DNA of 64,000 bases, taken from assembly GCF_000024945.1 (NCBI RefSeq), contig NC_013520.1:1016501-1080500 (forward strand), read 5' to 3'. This document shows, piece after piece, positions 26,850 to 35,874 of this stretch. How positions within the stretch are numbered: the first letter of the stretch is position 1; each line of letters opens with the position of its first letter. The notes beneath the pieces are model-generated. The model saw nothing but the letters and a program-made list of their open reading frames with translations. It was not told where the DNA came from and did no database searches. The position numbers and the translations under genes were made by a program. This stretch comes from Veillonella parvula DSM 2008 (GTDB lineage Bacteria; Bacillota; Negativicutes; Veillonellales; Veillonellaceae).

Positions 26850-27704
26850 ATGTCCAAATTAATTGTAAATGCAGACGATTTTGGCCTTCATAGTGCAGTT
26901 AATGCTGGTATTATTGATGGTCACCGTAGAGGTATTATTACCAGTACCTCTTTAATGGCAGGAGGAGAAGCTTTTACAGAAGCCGTAAGTATGGCAAAAC
27001 AAAACCCTAAGTTGGGCATTGGTATTCATATTACCTTGGTGGGTGGGGTCAAACCAGTATGTGATCCATCAGAAGTTTCATCACTTCTCACACCAGAAGG
27101 TGTATTTCCAGAGAACTATGTAGAATTTATTAAACGTATTTACTCTGGCAAAATCAATTATAGTGAATTACGTAAAGAGATTCATGCACAAATAGCTCAA
27201 ATAATGGATACCGGCTTAAGGGTAACTCATATTGATGGACATCAACATTTGCATGTGTTACCAACGGTATTGCCAATTGTGATTGAACAGGCAAAATCCT
27301 TTGGTATACATGCTATACGTATACCCGATGAGTCTACTGGTTTTATGAATTATATGTATTCCCCAATTCGATTTCTTGGTAAAGTTGGTTTATCAACGGT
27401 TGCGGCTAATGCGCGACCAATCATACGAAATAATTGTATGACTACAACCCAATATTTTTGGGGCATGGCAAATGGAGGTCATATAAACCAGAAATCTTTA
27501 ATGGGTATATTAAAAGCGGTAAATAAAAATTCTGGTACCCATGAATTGATGGTTCACCCAGGTAGTAATAGTAGTATTCTTAGTAAGCTTTATAATTGGG
27601 GTTATCATTGGGAAGATGAGTTGCATGCACTCTGTTCCAGTCATACGCGATTATATATAAGTCAACATGATATAGAGCTCATTAATTATGGAGACTTGGT
27701 ATGA
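26850..27704 (+). CDS. ChbG/HpnK (YdjC) family carbohydrate deacetylase
   Basis: A 284 aa metal-dependent deacetylase of the YdjC family. It starts KLIVNADDFGLH with the metal-binding Asp pair, has HIDGHQHLHVLP with the metal-binding histidines, and MVHPG near the C-terminus. Family members remove acetyl groups from chitooligosaccharides or from acetylated lipid-linked sugars (HpnK). The next gene is a flippase-like membrane protein, which favours a lipid-linked sugar substrate (inference). Start 26850 has AAAAGGAAG 8 nt upstream; the ATG at 26832 lies against the leader terminator. Confidence 0.88.
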   Translation: MSKLIVNADDFGLHSAVNAGIIDGHRRGIITSTSLMAGGEAFTEAVSMAKQNPKLGIGIHITLVGGVKPVCDPSEVSSLLTPEGVFPENYVEFIKRIYSGKINYSELRKEIHAQIAQIMDTGLRVTHIDGHQHLHVLPTVLPIVIEQAKSFGIHAIRIPDESTGFMNYMYSPIRFLGKVGLSTVAANARPIIRNNCMTTTQYFWGMANGGHINQKSLMGILKAVNKNSGTHELMVHPGSNSSILSKLYNWGYHWEDELHALCSSHTRLYISQHDIELINYGDLV

Positions 27705-28693
27705 GTAAAATGATGAAGAGAGGCATCTTTATGTTTCTCTTGTTATTGGCTGTATCAATTGGTATTATTTACTATACTATTGATTTAGATGCATTGAAAG
27801 CCATATCATCTTTTAATAGTATTTCTTTATTATTAGCTTTAGTTGCTTTAGTAGCAGGTATGTATTTTGATGGATTACGACTTCAAAGGCTCGTAAAAAT
27901 TGGTGGTTACAAGTTATCGATACGAGCAGTGCTACGAGTTATTTTTAGTAATTATTTTATGGCTATGTTGACACCTGGAGCTAGCGGGGGGGCTGTCGCG
28001 CAAGTACTGGTGTTGAGAAGTTATGGCGTCCCCATATCTAAAGGTACACCGATTGTATTAATACGTACCGTATTTTCCATTATGTTTTTGGTCATTATGC
28101 TGCCTTTAGTATTCTTACGAGATGCTATTGAAATTCCATATATCTCTCGTGATATGCTTTTAATTTTTGCCGTGCTTGCTGTTATAGCGACCTTAGTGGG
28201 AACTTATATATTACAGACTAAGTATATGCGTCAATTTGTCTATAATCTAGCACAACGATTTAAAGCACATAACACTAAAGATTGGCTTTCTAAATTAGAA
28301 ACACTAAATCAAGGTCTTGGTTTACTTTATAAACAACCTGTCCAATCTTTAATAGTTTTTATTGAATCTGGTTTGAGTTTATTATGCTTATATTGTATTG
28401 CACCCGCCTTAATGTATGCTTTCACACCAGATATTCCTATTATCGATATTTTAGATCGCATGATTTTATTAAATCTTATTTTGTATTTTGCACCAACCCC
28501 AGGGGGAACAGGCATTGCAGAAGGTCTATTTGTAGTATTATTTAGTGCCTTTGTACCTAATGGAACAGTGGGCATCATCGCTGTAGGATGGCGTGTTGTG
28601 GCTGAGTATATGCCATTCTTCATCGGTATGTATGCAGTATTAACATTATATGGACGACAATTCGTTGCCCAAGAAACTTCGAGAAAACAATAA
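27701..28693 (+). CDS. LPG synthase TM-like / UPF0104 flippase-domain membrane protein
   Basis: A 330 aa polytopic membrane protein with about eight hydrophobic segments. It belongs to the lysylphosphatidylglycerol synthase transmembrane (MprF flippase-like) family: FDGLRLQRLV, NYFMAMLTPGASGGAVAQVLVLRSYGV and FAPTPGGTGIAEGLF are the conserved blocks. There is no aminoacyl-transferase domain, so only a lipid-translocating or lipid-binding role is suggested. It overlaps the deacetylase by 4 bp, indicating a common pathway in cell-envelope lipid or glycan modification. Confidence 0.86.
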   Translation: MSKMMKRGIFMFLLLLAVSIGIIYYTIDLDALKAISSFNSISLLLALVALVAGMYFDGLRLQRLVKIGGYKLSIRAVLRVIFSNYFMAMLTPGASGGAVAQVLVLRSYGVPISKGTPIVLIRTVFSIMFLVIMLPLVFLRDAIEIPYISRDMLLIFAVLAVIATLVGTYILQTKYMRQFVYNLAQRFKAHNTKDWLSKLETLNQGLGLLYKQPVQSLIVFIESGLSLLCLYCIAPALMYAFTPDIPIIDILDRMILLNLILYFAPTPGGTGIAEGLFVVLFSAFVPNGTVGIIAVGWRVVAEYMPFFIGMYAVLTLYGRQFVAQETSRKQ

Positions 28694-28706
28694 GGGAGTG
28701 TGCTCT

Positions 28707-29156
28707 ATGTCTAAACCAAAAAAAGATAAATTTTATCTGGTTCAAGAAGATATTTTACCAGAGGCTATAAAAAAGACGATAAAAGTAAAAGAAATTCTAA
28801 AACTAGGTGAGGTTAAAACAATTAACGAAGCAGTTGAAAAAATGGATTTAAGTCGATCTGCGTATTATAAATATAAGGATTATGTTTTTCCATTTTTTGA
28901 AATTGCTCAAGGGAAAATTGTTAGTATTTATGTTTCTATGTCAAATGAATCTGGTATGTTATCAAGCGTTTTGAAAGCCATTGCTGAACGTAACGGTAGT
29001 ATTTTAACGATTAATCAAGATATTCCATTACAAGGCATTGCGAATAGTAGCATATCTTTTGAAACCAAGGATTTACAAGGTTCATTAGAAGATTTATTGC
29101 TAGATATTCGCTCTATGAAGGGTATTATCAAGGTAGAAATTTTAGGCCAAGCATAG
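28707..29156 (+). CDS. PheB/UPF0735-type ACT-domain regulatory protein
   Basis: A 149 aa protein with an N-terminal helix-turn-helix-like region (TINEAVEKMDLSRSAYYKYKDYVFPF). A C-terminal ACT domain follows (VSIYVSMSNESGMLSSVLKAIAERNGSILTINQDIP), which usually binds an amino acid. The layout is that of the PheB family of Firmicutes. Position immediately upstream of hom-thrB suggests amino-acid-dependent control of threonine/homoserine synthesis, an inference. Start 28707 is chosen for the AAGGGAGTG site; the 28650 start lies inside the upstream gene. Confidence 0.87.
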   Translation: MSKPKKDKFYLVQEDILPEAIKKTIKVKEILKLGEVKTINEAVEKMDLSRSAYYKYKDYVFPFFEIAQGKIVSIYVSMSNESGMLSSVLKAIAERNGSILTINQDIPLQGIANSSISFETKDLQGSLEDLLLDIRSMKGIIKVEILGQA

Positions 29157-29180
29157 GCTAATTAAGAGAGTAGGACGATT

Positions 29181-30470
29181 ATGACCACTATAAAAATTGC
29201 TTTATTAGGTTTTGGTACTGTTGCACAAGGTACTTTTAACTTATTGCAAGACAATGCTGAATTAATTAAAAATCGTACAGGTGTCAATGTTGAAATTTCA
29301 AAAATTTATGTACGAAATCCAGAAAAATATAGTCATATTACATTACCAGAAACAGCTAAATATGTAACTGATATTGATGAAGTGTTAAAAGACGATTCCA
29401 TCCAAATGGTAGTGGAATTGATGGGTGGTACAAACTTTGCTAAGGATTGCGTAGAAGGTGCTTTAAAAGCTAAGAAGAATGTGGTAACTGCAAATAAAGA
29501 TTTATTAGCAGAAGCTGGTCCATACTTATTAGACTTAGCGAGTAAAAATGGGGTAGACTTACGTTTTGAAGCATCTGTTTTAGGTGGTATTCCTATAATC
29601 CGCACATTATATGAATCGTTAGCCGGTAATCGTATTACTGAAATCATTGGCATTATGAACGGTACTACAAACTTTATTTTGACTAAAATGTCTGAAGAAG
29701 GTTTAAGCTATCAAGATGTATTGAAAGAAGCACAAGATTTGGGGTATGCAGAGGCAGATCCAACAGCTGATGTTGAAGGCCTTGATGCAGCTCGTAAATT
29801 GGCAATCCTTGCATCTATTAGTTTTAACCGTCGTATTTTCTTTGAAGATGTAACTGTAGAAGGTATTACTTGTATTGATACTGAAGATATAAAATTTGGG
29901 AAAGAGTTTGGTTACAATATTAAATTATTAGGTATTGCCAAAGAAACTGCTCAAGGATTATCTCTAAATGTATACCCTGCATTTATTCCTACGACACATC
30001 CATTGGCATCTGTTCGCGGATCCTATAATGCGATTTATGTAAAGGGGAATGGTATCGACGATGTCATGTTATATGGTCGTGGTGCAGGTAGCTTACCGAC
30101 AGGTAGTTCTGTAGTATCTGACATTATGGAAGTGGCAAAGAATGTCTCTTATAACGAAACTGGTCGTTTGAAACCGTTCTATTACGATCAAAAAGATATT
30201 TATTCTCCAGGTAAAATTCAATCTAGCTACTACTTGCGTTTAGCAGTAGATAATAAAACAGGTGTACTAGCAAAAATCTCTGCAAAATTAGCAGAACAAA
30301 AGATTTCTGTTTTATCCATCGTTCAACGAAATATGGATCCAGAAACTGCAGTTCTTGCCATTGTTACATCTAAATGCCCAAGATCTTATATTTTAAATCT
30401 TATAGACTCTTTTAATAGCTTGCGTTCCGTTAAGGCTGTTAATAGTGTTATTCGTATTATGGAAGCTTAA
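29181..30470 (+). CDS. hom: homoserine dehydrogenase
   Basis: NAD(P)H-dependent reduction of aspartate semialdehyde to homoserine, the branch to threonine and methionine. The 429 aa protein has an N-terminal Rossmann motif LLGFGTVAQGTF, VTANKDLLAEAG, and the catalytic-domain signature around GIMNGTTNFILTKM and AEADPTADVEGLDAARK. A C-terminal ACT domain (LRLAVDNKTGVLAKISAKLAEQ) implies threonine feedback. Its substrate is the product of the asd gene at 53.9 kb. It forms an operon with thrB (2 bp gap). Confidence 0.97.
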   Translation: MTTIKIALLGFGTVAQGTFNLLQDNAELIKNRTGVNVEISKIYVRNPEKYSHITLPETAKYVTDIDEVLKDDSIQMVVELMGGTNFAKDCVEGALKAKKNVVTANKDLLAEAGPYLLDLASKNGVDLRFEASVLGGIPIIRTLYESLAGNRITEIIGIMNGTTNFILTKMSEEGLSYQDVLKEAQDLGYAEADPTADVEGLDAARKLAILASISFNRRIFFEDVTVEGITCIDTEDIKFGKEFGYNIKLLGIAKETAQGLSLNVYPAFIPTTHPLASVRGSYNAIYVKGNGIDDVMLYGRGAGSLPTGSSVVSDIMEVAKNVSYNETGRLKPFYYDQKDIYSPGKIQSSYYLRLAVDNKTGVLAKISAKLAEQKISVLSIVQRNMDPETAVLAIVTSKCPRSYILNLIDSFNSLRSVKAVNSVIRIMEA

Positions 30471-30472
30471 TT

Positions 30473-31387
30473 ATGAATACTGTTCGTGTACAAGTACCTG
30501 CTACTAGTGCAAACTGTGGCCCAGGTTTTGATTGCTTAGGATTAGCACTTAATCTTTATAATATATTTAGCTTTACACCAGATGAAAATGCTACAGAATA
30601 TACATATACTTTTGAAGGCTTTGGCGCAGATATTTTACGCGCTGAAGATCCTAAAAAGAATCTAATTGGCTTCGCTATGGATCAAGTTTTTGCTACTGCG
30701 CAAGAACCAATTCGATATGGTCATATAACATCTGAAACTTTAATTCCTCCATCTCGTGGACTAGGTAGTAGTAGTACGGCTATCGTAGGGGGGCTTTTAC
30801 TGGCAAATGCATTGGTAAAGCATCCACTTTCAAAAGAAGAGTTACTTGTTATAGCAAATCGTATGGAAGGTCATCCAGATAATGTAGCGCCAGCTATTTA
30901 CGGAAATTTATGTTGTGCTACAGGTTTAAAAAATAAGGTACTAAACACGGTCATTTCTATTCCTCCGGAGCTACATTTTGCTGTTGTAGTACCAGAAGTC
31001 ATGGTATCTACTGAATATGCTCGTTCTGTGCTACCAAATCATATTCCATTTAAAGAAGCTGTACAAAATGTAAGTCATGCTTCATTATTTGTAACAAGCT
31101 TAATTACGCATCAATTAAGTAATTTATCTGTTGTCTTAGATGACAACTTGCATGTACCTTATCGTAAGATATTGATCCCTCATTGTGATGAAGTTTTTGA
31201 AGCCGCAAAAGTTGCTGGAGCTTACGGTGCTACTATCAGTGGATCGGGTTCTACTCTGATTGCCTATGTTGATAAAACTCATGTACAAGAGGTAGCAAAG
31301 GCTATGGGGACCGTATTCACAGCAAATGAGATTGAAAATAAAATATATTGCTTAGAAGCTGATACAACTGGAGCGTTAATTATATAG
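30473..31387 (+). CDS. thrB: homoserine kinase
   Basis: GHMP-family kinase of 304 aa that phosphorylates homoserine for threonine synthesis. N-terminal PATSANCGPGFDCLGLAL, ATP-binding PPSRGLGSSSTAIVGG and C-terminal GATISGSGSTLIAY are the three GHMP motifs. No thrC (threonine synthase) is found adjacent, so it must lie elsewhere. Translation is probably coupled to hom. Confidence 0.97.
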   Translation: MNTVRVQVPATSANCGPGFDCLGLALNLYNIFSFTPDENATEYTYTFEGFGADILRAEDPKKNLIGFAMDQVFATAQEPIRYGHITSETLIPPSRGLGSSSTAIVGGLLLANALVKHPLSKEELLVIANRMEGHPDNVAPAIYGNLCCATGLKNKVLNTVISIPPELHFAVVVPEVMVSTEYARSVLPNHIPFKEAVQNVSHASLFVTSLITHQLSNLSVVLDDNLHVPYRKILIPHCDEVFEAAKVAGAYGATISGSGSTLIAYVDKTHVQEVAKAMGTVFTANEIENKIYCLEADTTGALII

Positions 31388-31394
31388 TTTATGG

Positions 31395-31400
31395 TATAAT
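31395..31400 (+). promoter_or_regulatory. extended -10 promoter for htpX
   Basis: TGGTATAAT (TGn plus TATAAT) just after thrB; no good -35 is visible. It gives htpX its own transcription start about 35 nt before the gene. Confidence 0.55.
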
Positions 31401-31442
31401 TATAGTGTTAGGCATAGTCCATAACAATAATTGGAGGAAACT

Positions 31443-32318
31443 ATGAACAATATAAAAACAACACTTTTATTAGCGACGCTAACAGCCATTTTAGTGGTTA
31501 TTGGTGATATGATTGGCGGCAGAAGCGGTATGATTATGATGTTTGTCATATCCATGGGTATGAATTTTATGTCCTATTGGTACAGCGATAAAATCGTTTT
31601 AGCCCAATACAATGCTCAACCTGTTACTGCACAGTCTAATCCAAAACTATATGCAATGGTAGAGCAATTGGCTAAAAATGGTAATTTACCAATGCCAAAG
31701 GTTTATATCATTCCCAGTGAAGTACCGAATGCATTTGCAACAGGTAGAAATCCTAGTCATGCAGCAGTTGCTGTTACAGAAGGTATCCAACGTCTATTAA
31801 CTGATGAAGAATTAGAAGGTGTGCTTGCACACGAATTAACACATGTTAAGAATCGAGATACATTGATTAGTACAATTGCAGCTATGATGGCTGGTGCTAT
31901 TTCTATGATAGCCAATATACTTCAATTTACTGCCATATTTGGGCGTTCCGATGATCGAGAAGGTACTAACCCTTTGGCGCTTCTTGGTACAATCATTATT
32001 GCACCTATCGCAGCTGGTCTTATTCAGATGAGTATTTCCCGTACTCGTGAGTTTTTAGCTGATGAGGGGGGCGGAGATATGTGTCGCAATCCATTAGCAC
32101 TGGCTTCTGCACTTGCAAAAATTGACTACTACTCTAAACATGGTGCATTGCCTAATGCAAGTAATGCTACAGCCCATATGTTTATTATTAACCCTATGAT
32201 GGGAATTGGTGAAAGCTTGAGCAATCTTTTTAGTACACATCCTCGCACGGAAGAACGTATTCAAAAGTTAAAGAAACAAGCTATGAATCCAAAGTATAAA
32301 GAAAAGGCAATATTATAA
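31443..32318 (+). CDS. htpX: membrane zinc metalloprotease HtpX
   Basis: M48-family protease for quality control of membrane proteins, 291 aa. Two N-terminal membrane helices (about residues 5-50), then the zinc motif [12 protein letters not shown] (HExxH) and two further hydrophobic segments. The third ligand Glu is in [23 protein letters not shown] precedes the ATG at 31443; the TTG at 31431 is the ribosome site itself. It lies between thrB and ndk. Confidence 0.96.
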   Translation: MNNIKTTLLLATLTAILVVIGDMIGGRSGMIMMFVISMGMNFMSYWYSDKIVLAQYNAQPVTAQSNPKLYAMVEQLAKNGNLPMPKVYIIPSEVPNAFATGRNPSHAAVAVTEGIQRLLTDEELEGVLAHELTHVKNRDTLISTIAAMMAGAISMIANILQFTAIFGRSDDREGTNPLALLGTIIIAPIAAGLIQMSISRTREFLADEGGGDMCRNPLALASALAKIDYYSKHGALPNASNATAHMFIINPMMGIGESLSNLFSTHPRTEERIQKLKKQAMNPKYKEKAIL

Positions 32319-32340
32319 TTAGTATCTACTGGAGGGTATC

Positions 32341-32748
32341 ATGCAAGAAACATTAGTTTTAATTAAACCAGATGCAGTTAAACGTCAATTAAGTGGTGAA
32401 ATCCTTAGCCGTTATGAACGTAAAGGCCTTGTTGTTAAAGCATTAAAACTCTTACAAGTACCTCGTGAATTAGCGAAAGAACACTATGCAGAACATAAGG
32501 AAAAGCCATTCTTTGGTGAATTAGTTGATTTTATTACATCAGGCCCAGTTCTTGCTTTTGTGTTAGCTGGTGAGAACGCAATTGTATCCGTACGTGCTTT
32601 AAACGGAGCAACAAATCCTGTAGATGCTGCCCCTGGTAGTATTCGTGGTGACTATGCCCTAACAATGGATGCTAACGTAGTACATGCTTCTGATTCTCCA
32701 GAAGCCGCTGCTCGTGAAATTCATCTTTGGTTCCCTGAATACAAATAA
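32341..32748 (+). CDS. ndk: nucleoside diphosphate kinase
   Basis: Equilibrates nucleoside di- and triphosphates. The 135 aa protein begins [13 protein letters not shown], has [19 protein letters not shown], and the phospho-histidine in [12 protein letters not shown]. Standard short form. Separate GGAGGG ribosome site. It is followed after 60 bp by the corrinoid adenosyltransferase. Confidence 0.97.
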   Translation: MQETLVLIKPDAVKRQLSGEILSRYERKGLVVKALKLLQVPRELAKEHYAEHKEKPFFGELVDFITSGPVLAFVLAGENAIVSVRALNGATNPVDAAPGSIRGDYALTMDANVVHASDSPEAAAREIHLWFPEYK

Positions 32749-32811
32749 TCTCAAGGTTGGGATTCTTTAGCTTTTATTTCTACATCCATGTTATCTATAG
32801 GAGGTAATCAT

Positions 32812-33327
32812 ATGGCAAGTAGCGTTTATACAAAAACAGGTGATGCTGGTACAACTGGTTTATACACGGGCGAACGTGTACAGAAATCATCTTTACGCGT
32901 AGAAGCTTATGGTACAATCGATGAATTACAAGCTTTTTTAGGATTGGCTCGCGCTTATGCTGAAAATCCACGTGTTTCTGCTGAATTATACGATATTGAG
33001 CGCAACTTATGGACATTAATGGCTGATATTGCAAGTTTAAATGCCGCTCCGGTAATTACTGAGCAATATGTAAAGCATTTAGAAAAAGTTATAGATCGCT
33101 TTGATGCAAAATTAGAACCTTTATCTAGTTTTGTTATTCCCGGTGAAAAACAATCTTCTGCTTACTTACATGTAGCTAGAACGATTACTCGACGTGCGGA
33201 ACGCGCTTTATGGCGGGTATTAGACGCTGGTGAAAGTGTTCACGAATCTAATTTAAAATACTTAAATCGTCTATCCGACCTTTGCTTTATCTTGTGTCGT
33301 GTAGAGGAAGAACTTGGAGCAGAATAA
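32812..33327 (+). CDS. PduO-type cob(I)yrinic acid a,c-diamide adenosyltransferase
   Basis: ATP:corrinoid adenosyltransferase of 171 aa, making the Co-C bond of adenosylcobalamin. The N-terminal VYTKTGDAGTTGLYTGERV is the PduO/MMAB ATP-binding motif, and RAERALWRV with NRLSDLCFILCR are the C-terminal signatures. Start at 32812 has ATAGGAGGTAATCAT upstream. It fits the cobalamin genes that begin 450 bp downstream and would supply coenzyme for methylmalonyl-CoA mutase (metabolic role inferred from the lineage). Confidence 0.94.
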   Translation: MASSVYTKTGDAGTTGLYTGERVQKSSLRVEAYGTIDELQAFLGLARAYAENPRVSAELYDIERNLWTLMADIASLNAAPVITEQYVKHLEKVIDRFDAKLEPLSSFVIPGEKQSSAYLHVARTITRRAERALWRVLDAGESVHESNLKYLNRLSDLCFILCRVEEELGAE

Positions 33328-33331
33328 ACAA

Positions 33332-33360
33332 AAAAAGCTATGTATTTTACATAGCTTTTT
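33332..33360. terminator. bidirectional terminator
   Basis: AAAAAGCTATGTA-TTT-TACATAGCTTTTT, a perfect stem between the converging adenosyltransferase and hypothetical genes. Confidence 0.93.
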
Positions 33361-33374
33361 GCTCGTTATAGACC

Positions 33375-33710
33375 TTATTGTGAAATTGTTTGGTTTAAAA
33401 CATCTTGAGGACTAGGATAGTAGAAAAAGATATGAGGAATTTCATAACGGAATTTTTCTCTTAATAGATTGGCTAATGTTGTTTCAAAGTTTATAATTTT
33501 ATCAGCGCCGAAATCAAAGTCTTCAACTAATACTAAGAGTTGTGCTTCAACTTGAGGTGCATTTTCTGGTAAGGCTTCTGGTGGTAGCGGAACATTTACT
33601 ACTACTCGTGCAGTACCAATATATTTACCTTGCCCGTCATCGATGGCAACACGATATGTGTTATCCCATAAAGTAGCCATCATTTTTAGTTTCATATTCA
33701 TAATTTCCAT
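33375..33710 (-). CDS. hypothetical protein divergent from the cob operon
   Basis: A 111 aa protein I do not recognise. It begins MEIMNMKLKMMATLWDNTYRVAIDDGQGKYIG and reads as alternating beta strands with a Pro/Glu-rich turn (VPLPPEALPENAPQ). The C-terminus has FETTLANLLREKFRYEIPHIFFYYPSP. There is no signal peptide, membrane helix or cysteine. AAAGGAGCGAT is correctly spaced before its ATG, supporting it as a real gene. It shares a 63-bp promoter region with cobU, so a link to corrinoid metabolism is possible but unsupported. Confidence 0.75.
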   Translation of the reverse strand: MEIMNMKLKMMATLWDNTYRVAIDDGQGKYIGTARVVVNVPLPPEALPENAPQVEAQLLVLVEDFDFGADKIINFETTLANLLREKFRYEIPHIFFYYPSPQDVLNQTISQ

Positions 33711-33773
33711 AGTATCGCTCCTTTGTTATACTTATAATGATACTGAAATTATAAATTCTTGTATAGGTGCATT

Positions 33774-34352
33774 ATGAAATCACAAATTATATTGTGTTCC
33801 GGTGGGGCACGCAGTGGAAAAAGTGAATTTGCTGAACGTTTAGCATTGGCTACAAAGGGGCCAAAAGCTTATGTAGCTACGGGCCAAGCTTTTGATGAAG
33901 AAATGGTGGATCGCATCAAAAAACATCAAGAGCGACGAGGAAAAATATGGAATAATTTTGAAGTGCCTTTACATTTAGCTGATGAATGGGAAAATATCAG
34001 TCAATCAGCAGATGTAATTCTTATAGATTGTTTAACCATGTTCACTACCAATCACATGATGGCTCATGGCTCCATTCGTGGTCAAGAAGATGCTAATAGG
34101 TTAGAACAGACAATACTTTCAGAATTAGACACTTTATTAGACTCGATACAATCATGTGAAGGTAAAACAGTTATATTTGTGACCAATGAAATTGGGTTAG
34201 GTATTGTGCCGGATAATAAATTGGCTAGATATTTTAGAGATATTGCTGGTCGTGTGAATCGAGCAGTAGCTTCTGTTGCAGATAAACTCTATTTAACAAT
34301 TAGTGGTGTTACCATTGAATTGAAATCACAGGAGGTTCATATAAATGGCTAA
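33774..34352 (+). CDS. cobU: adenosylcobinamide kinase / adenosylcobinamide-phosphate guanylyltransferase
   Basis: Bifunctional enzyme that phosphorylates adenosylcobinamide and then guanylylates it. The 192 aa protein has the P-loop CSGGARSGKSEFAE, the guanylyl-accepting His in KHQERRGKIWNNFEVP, IDCLTMFTTN and TNEIGLGIVP. ATG at 33774 follows ATAGGTGC; the TTG at 33759 is not needed. First gene of the cobalamin operon; it overlaps cobQ by 8 bp. Confidence 0.96.
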   Translation: MKSQIILCSGGARSGKSEFAERLALATKGPKAYVATGQAFDEEMVDRIKKHQERRGKIWNNFEVPLHLADEWENISQSADVILIDCLTMFTTNHMMAHGSIRGQEDANRLEQTILSELDTLLDSIQSCEGKTVIFVTNEIGLGIVPDNKLARYFRDIAGRVNRAVASVADKLYLTISGVTIELKSQEVHING

Positions 34353-35862
34353 GAAAATAATGTTTCAAGGAACGAGTTCTAATGTAGGTAAAAGTATTCT
34401 TTGTACTGCATTATGCCGTATTTTTTATAGAAAAGGTTTTAAGACCGTTCCTTTTAAAGCACAAAATATGGCTCTCAATTCTTATGTGACAAAATGGGGC
34501 GATGAAATTGGTCGTGCTCAAGTCGCTCAAGCCGAAGCCGCTGGTATTGATCCAATAGTTCAAATGAATCCTGTTTTATTAAAACCTACAGGCAATCAAT
34601 CGTCTCAAGTTGTATTGATGGGAAAACCTGTTGGTGTATATAGTGCTAAAGAATATCATACTAAATATTCTCTAACCGCTTTAGATAAGGTTAAAGAATC
34701 TATCGATTTCTTAGATTCAAATTTTGATATGATGGTTATCGAAGGTGCTGGTAGCCCTGCAGAAGTTAACTTAAAAGCAAATGACATTGTAAATATGCGT
34801 ATTGCCAAGATGACTCAAGCTCCAGTTTTTCTCATTGCAGATATTGACCGAGGTGGTGCTATTGCGTCCATTGTTGGTACCTTAGAACTATTAGAACCAG
34901 AAGAACGCGATCTTATCAAAGGTATCGTTATCAATAAATTCCGTGGTGATATCAAACTATTAGAACCAGCTCTTACATTTATTGAAGAAAAAACAGGTAA
35001 AAAAGTGGTAGGAGTTATTCCTGCCATTGAAAACCTCGATATTGATGAAGAAGATTCTGTTGCATTAGAGAACAAACGCAATAGTGGGACTAAAGATATT
35101 CAGGTCGTAGTTATGCAAACACCTAAAATCTCTAATTTTACAGACTTTGATGCACTTAATTATGAGCCAGATGTATCTGTCCGTTTTGTAGGTCCTGGAG
35201 ATGTTATCGGTACACCAGATTTAATTATATTACCTGGTTCTAAAAATACATTGGCTGACTTAACATATTTACGCGATACAGGCTTTGCTGATGAAATCAA
35301 AAAATTGGCTGCTCAAGGTACACCTGTTATCGGTGTTTGTGGCGGTAACCAAATGTTAGGTAAAACTATTTATGATCCGCATCATATGGAAGGTGATATC
35401 GAGGAAATTGAAGGACTTGGCCTTGTTGAATCCTCCACGACTATGAAGGCTCAAAAAACTACCCATCAAGTACAATTCAATGTATCTAATTTACAGTTCT
35501 TAAATGGTACTTTCAGGGGTGAAAAATTAGTAGGCTATGAAATTCATATGGGGGATACTACACCACTAGCAGATACAGTGTCTCGTTGCTTTACAATTAC
35601 AAGTCGCAGTGAAGAGGCTGTCAATGTTATTGATGGTTTTATTGATGGCAATCATCAGGTAATGGGTACATATATTCACGGTGTATTTGATAATGACGAG
35701 TTTAGACGATTTATTATCAATCAATTACGTGAACGTAAGGGATTACAACCATTAGATGTAGTATTCCATTATTTTGACCATAAAAATACAGCATATAATC
35801 GCTTAGCTGATATTGTGGAGGAACATTTAGATATGGACTATATTATGTCTACTTTGGGATAG
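34345..35862 (+). CDS. cobQ: cobyric acid synthase
   Basis: Glutamine-dependent amidation of adenosylcobyrinate a,c-diamide to cobyric acid. The 505 aa protein has an N-terminal DTBS-like ATPase domain (FQGTSSNVGKSILCTALCRIF, VIEGAGSPAEVNLK). A C-terminal class I-like amidotransferase domain follows, with nucleophile Cys in IGVCGGNQMLG and His in YIHGVFDN. Normal length. AGGAGG-type site inside cobU. In an operon with cbiB 12 bp downstream. Confidence 0.97.
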   Translation: MAKKIMFQGTSSNVGKSILCTALCRIFYRKGFKTVPFKAQNMALNSYVTKWGDEIGRAQVAQAEAAGIDPIVQMNPVLLKPTGNQSSQVVLMGKPVGVYSAKEYHTKYSLTALDKVKESIDFLDSNFDMMVIEGAGSPAEVNLKANDIVNMRIAKMTQAPVFLIADIDRGGAIASIVGTLELLEPEERDLIKGIVINKFRGDIKLLEPALTFIEEKTGKKVVGVIPAIENLDIDEEDSVALENKRNSGTKDIQVVVMQTPKISNFTDFDALNYEPDVSVRFVGPGDVIGTPDLIILPGSKNTLADLTYLRDTGFADEIKKLAAQGTPVIGVCGGNQMLGKTIYDPHHMEGDIEEIEGLGLVESSTTMKAQKTTHQVQFNVSNLQFLNGTFRGEKLVGYEIHMGDTTPLADTVSRCFTITSRSEEAVNVIDGFIDGNHQVMGTYIHGVFDNDEFRRFIINQLRERKGLQPLDVVFHYFDHKNTAYNRLADIVEEHLDMDYIMSTLG

Positions 35863-35874
35863 TAGAGGAGATAT

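Noticed and set aside
29157-29180. T-box or attenuator before hom
   Set aside because: Only 24 bp separate it from the ACT gene and no T-box core sequence is present.
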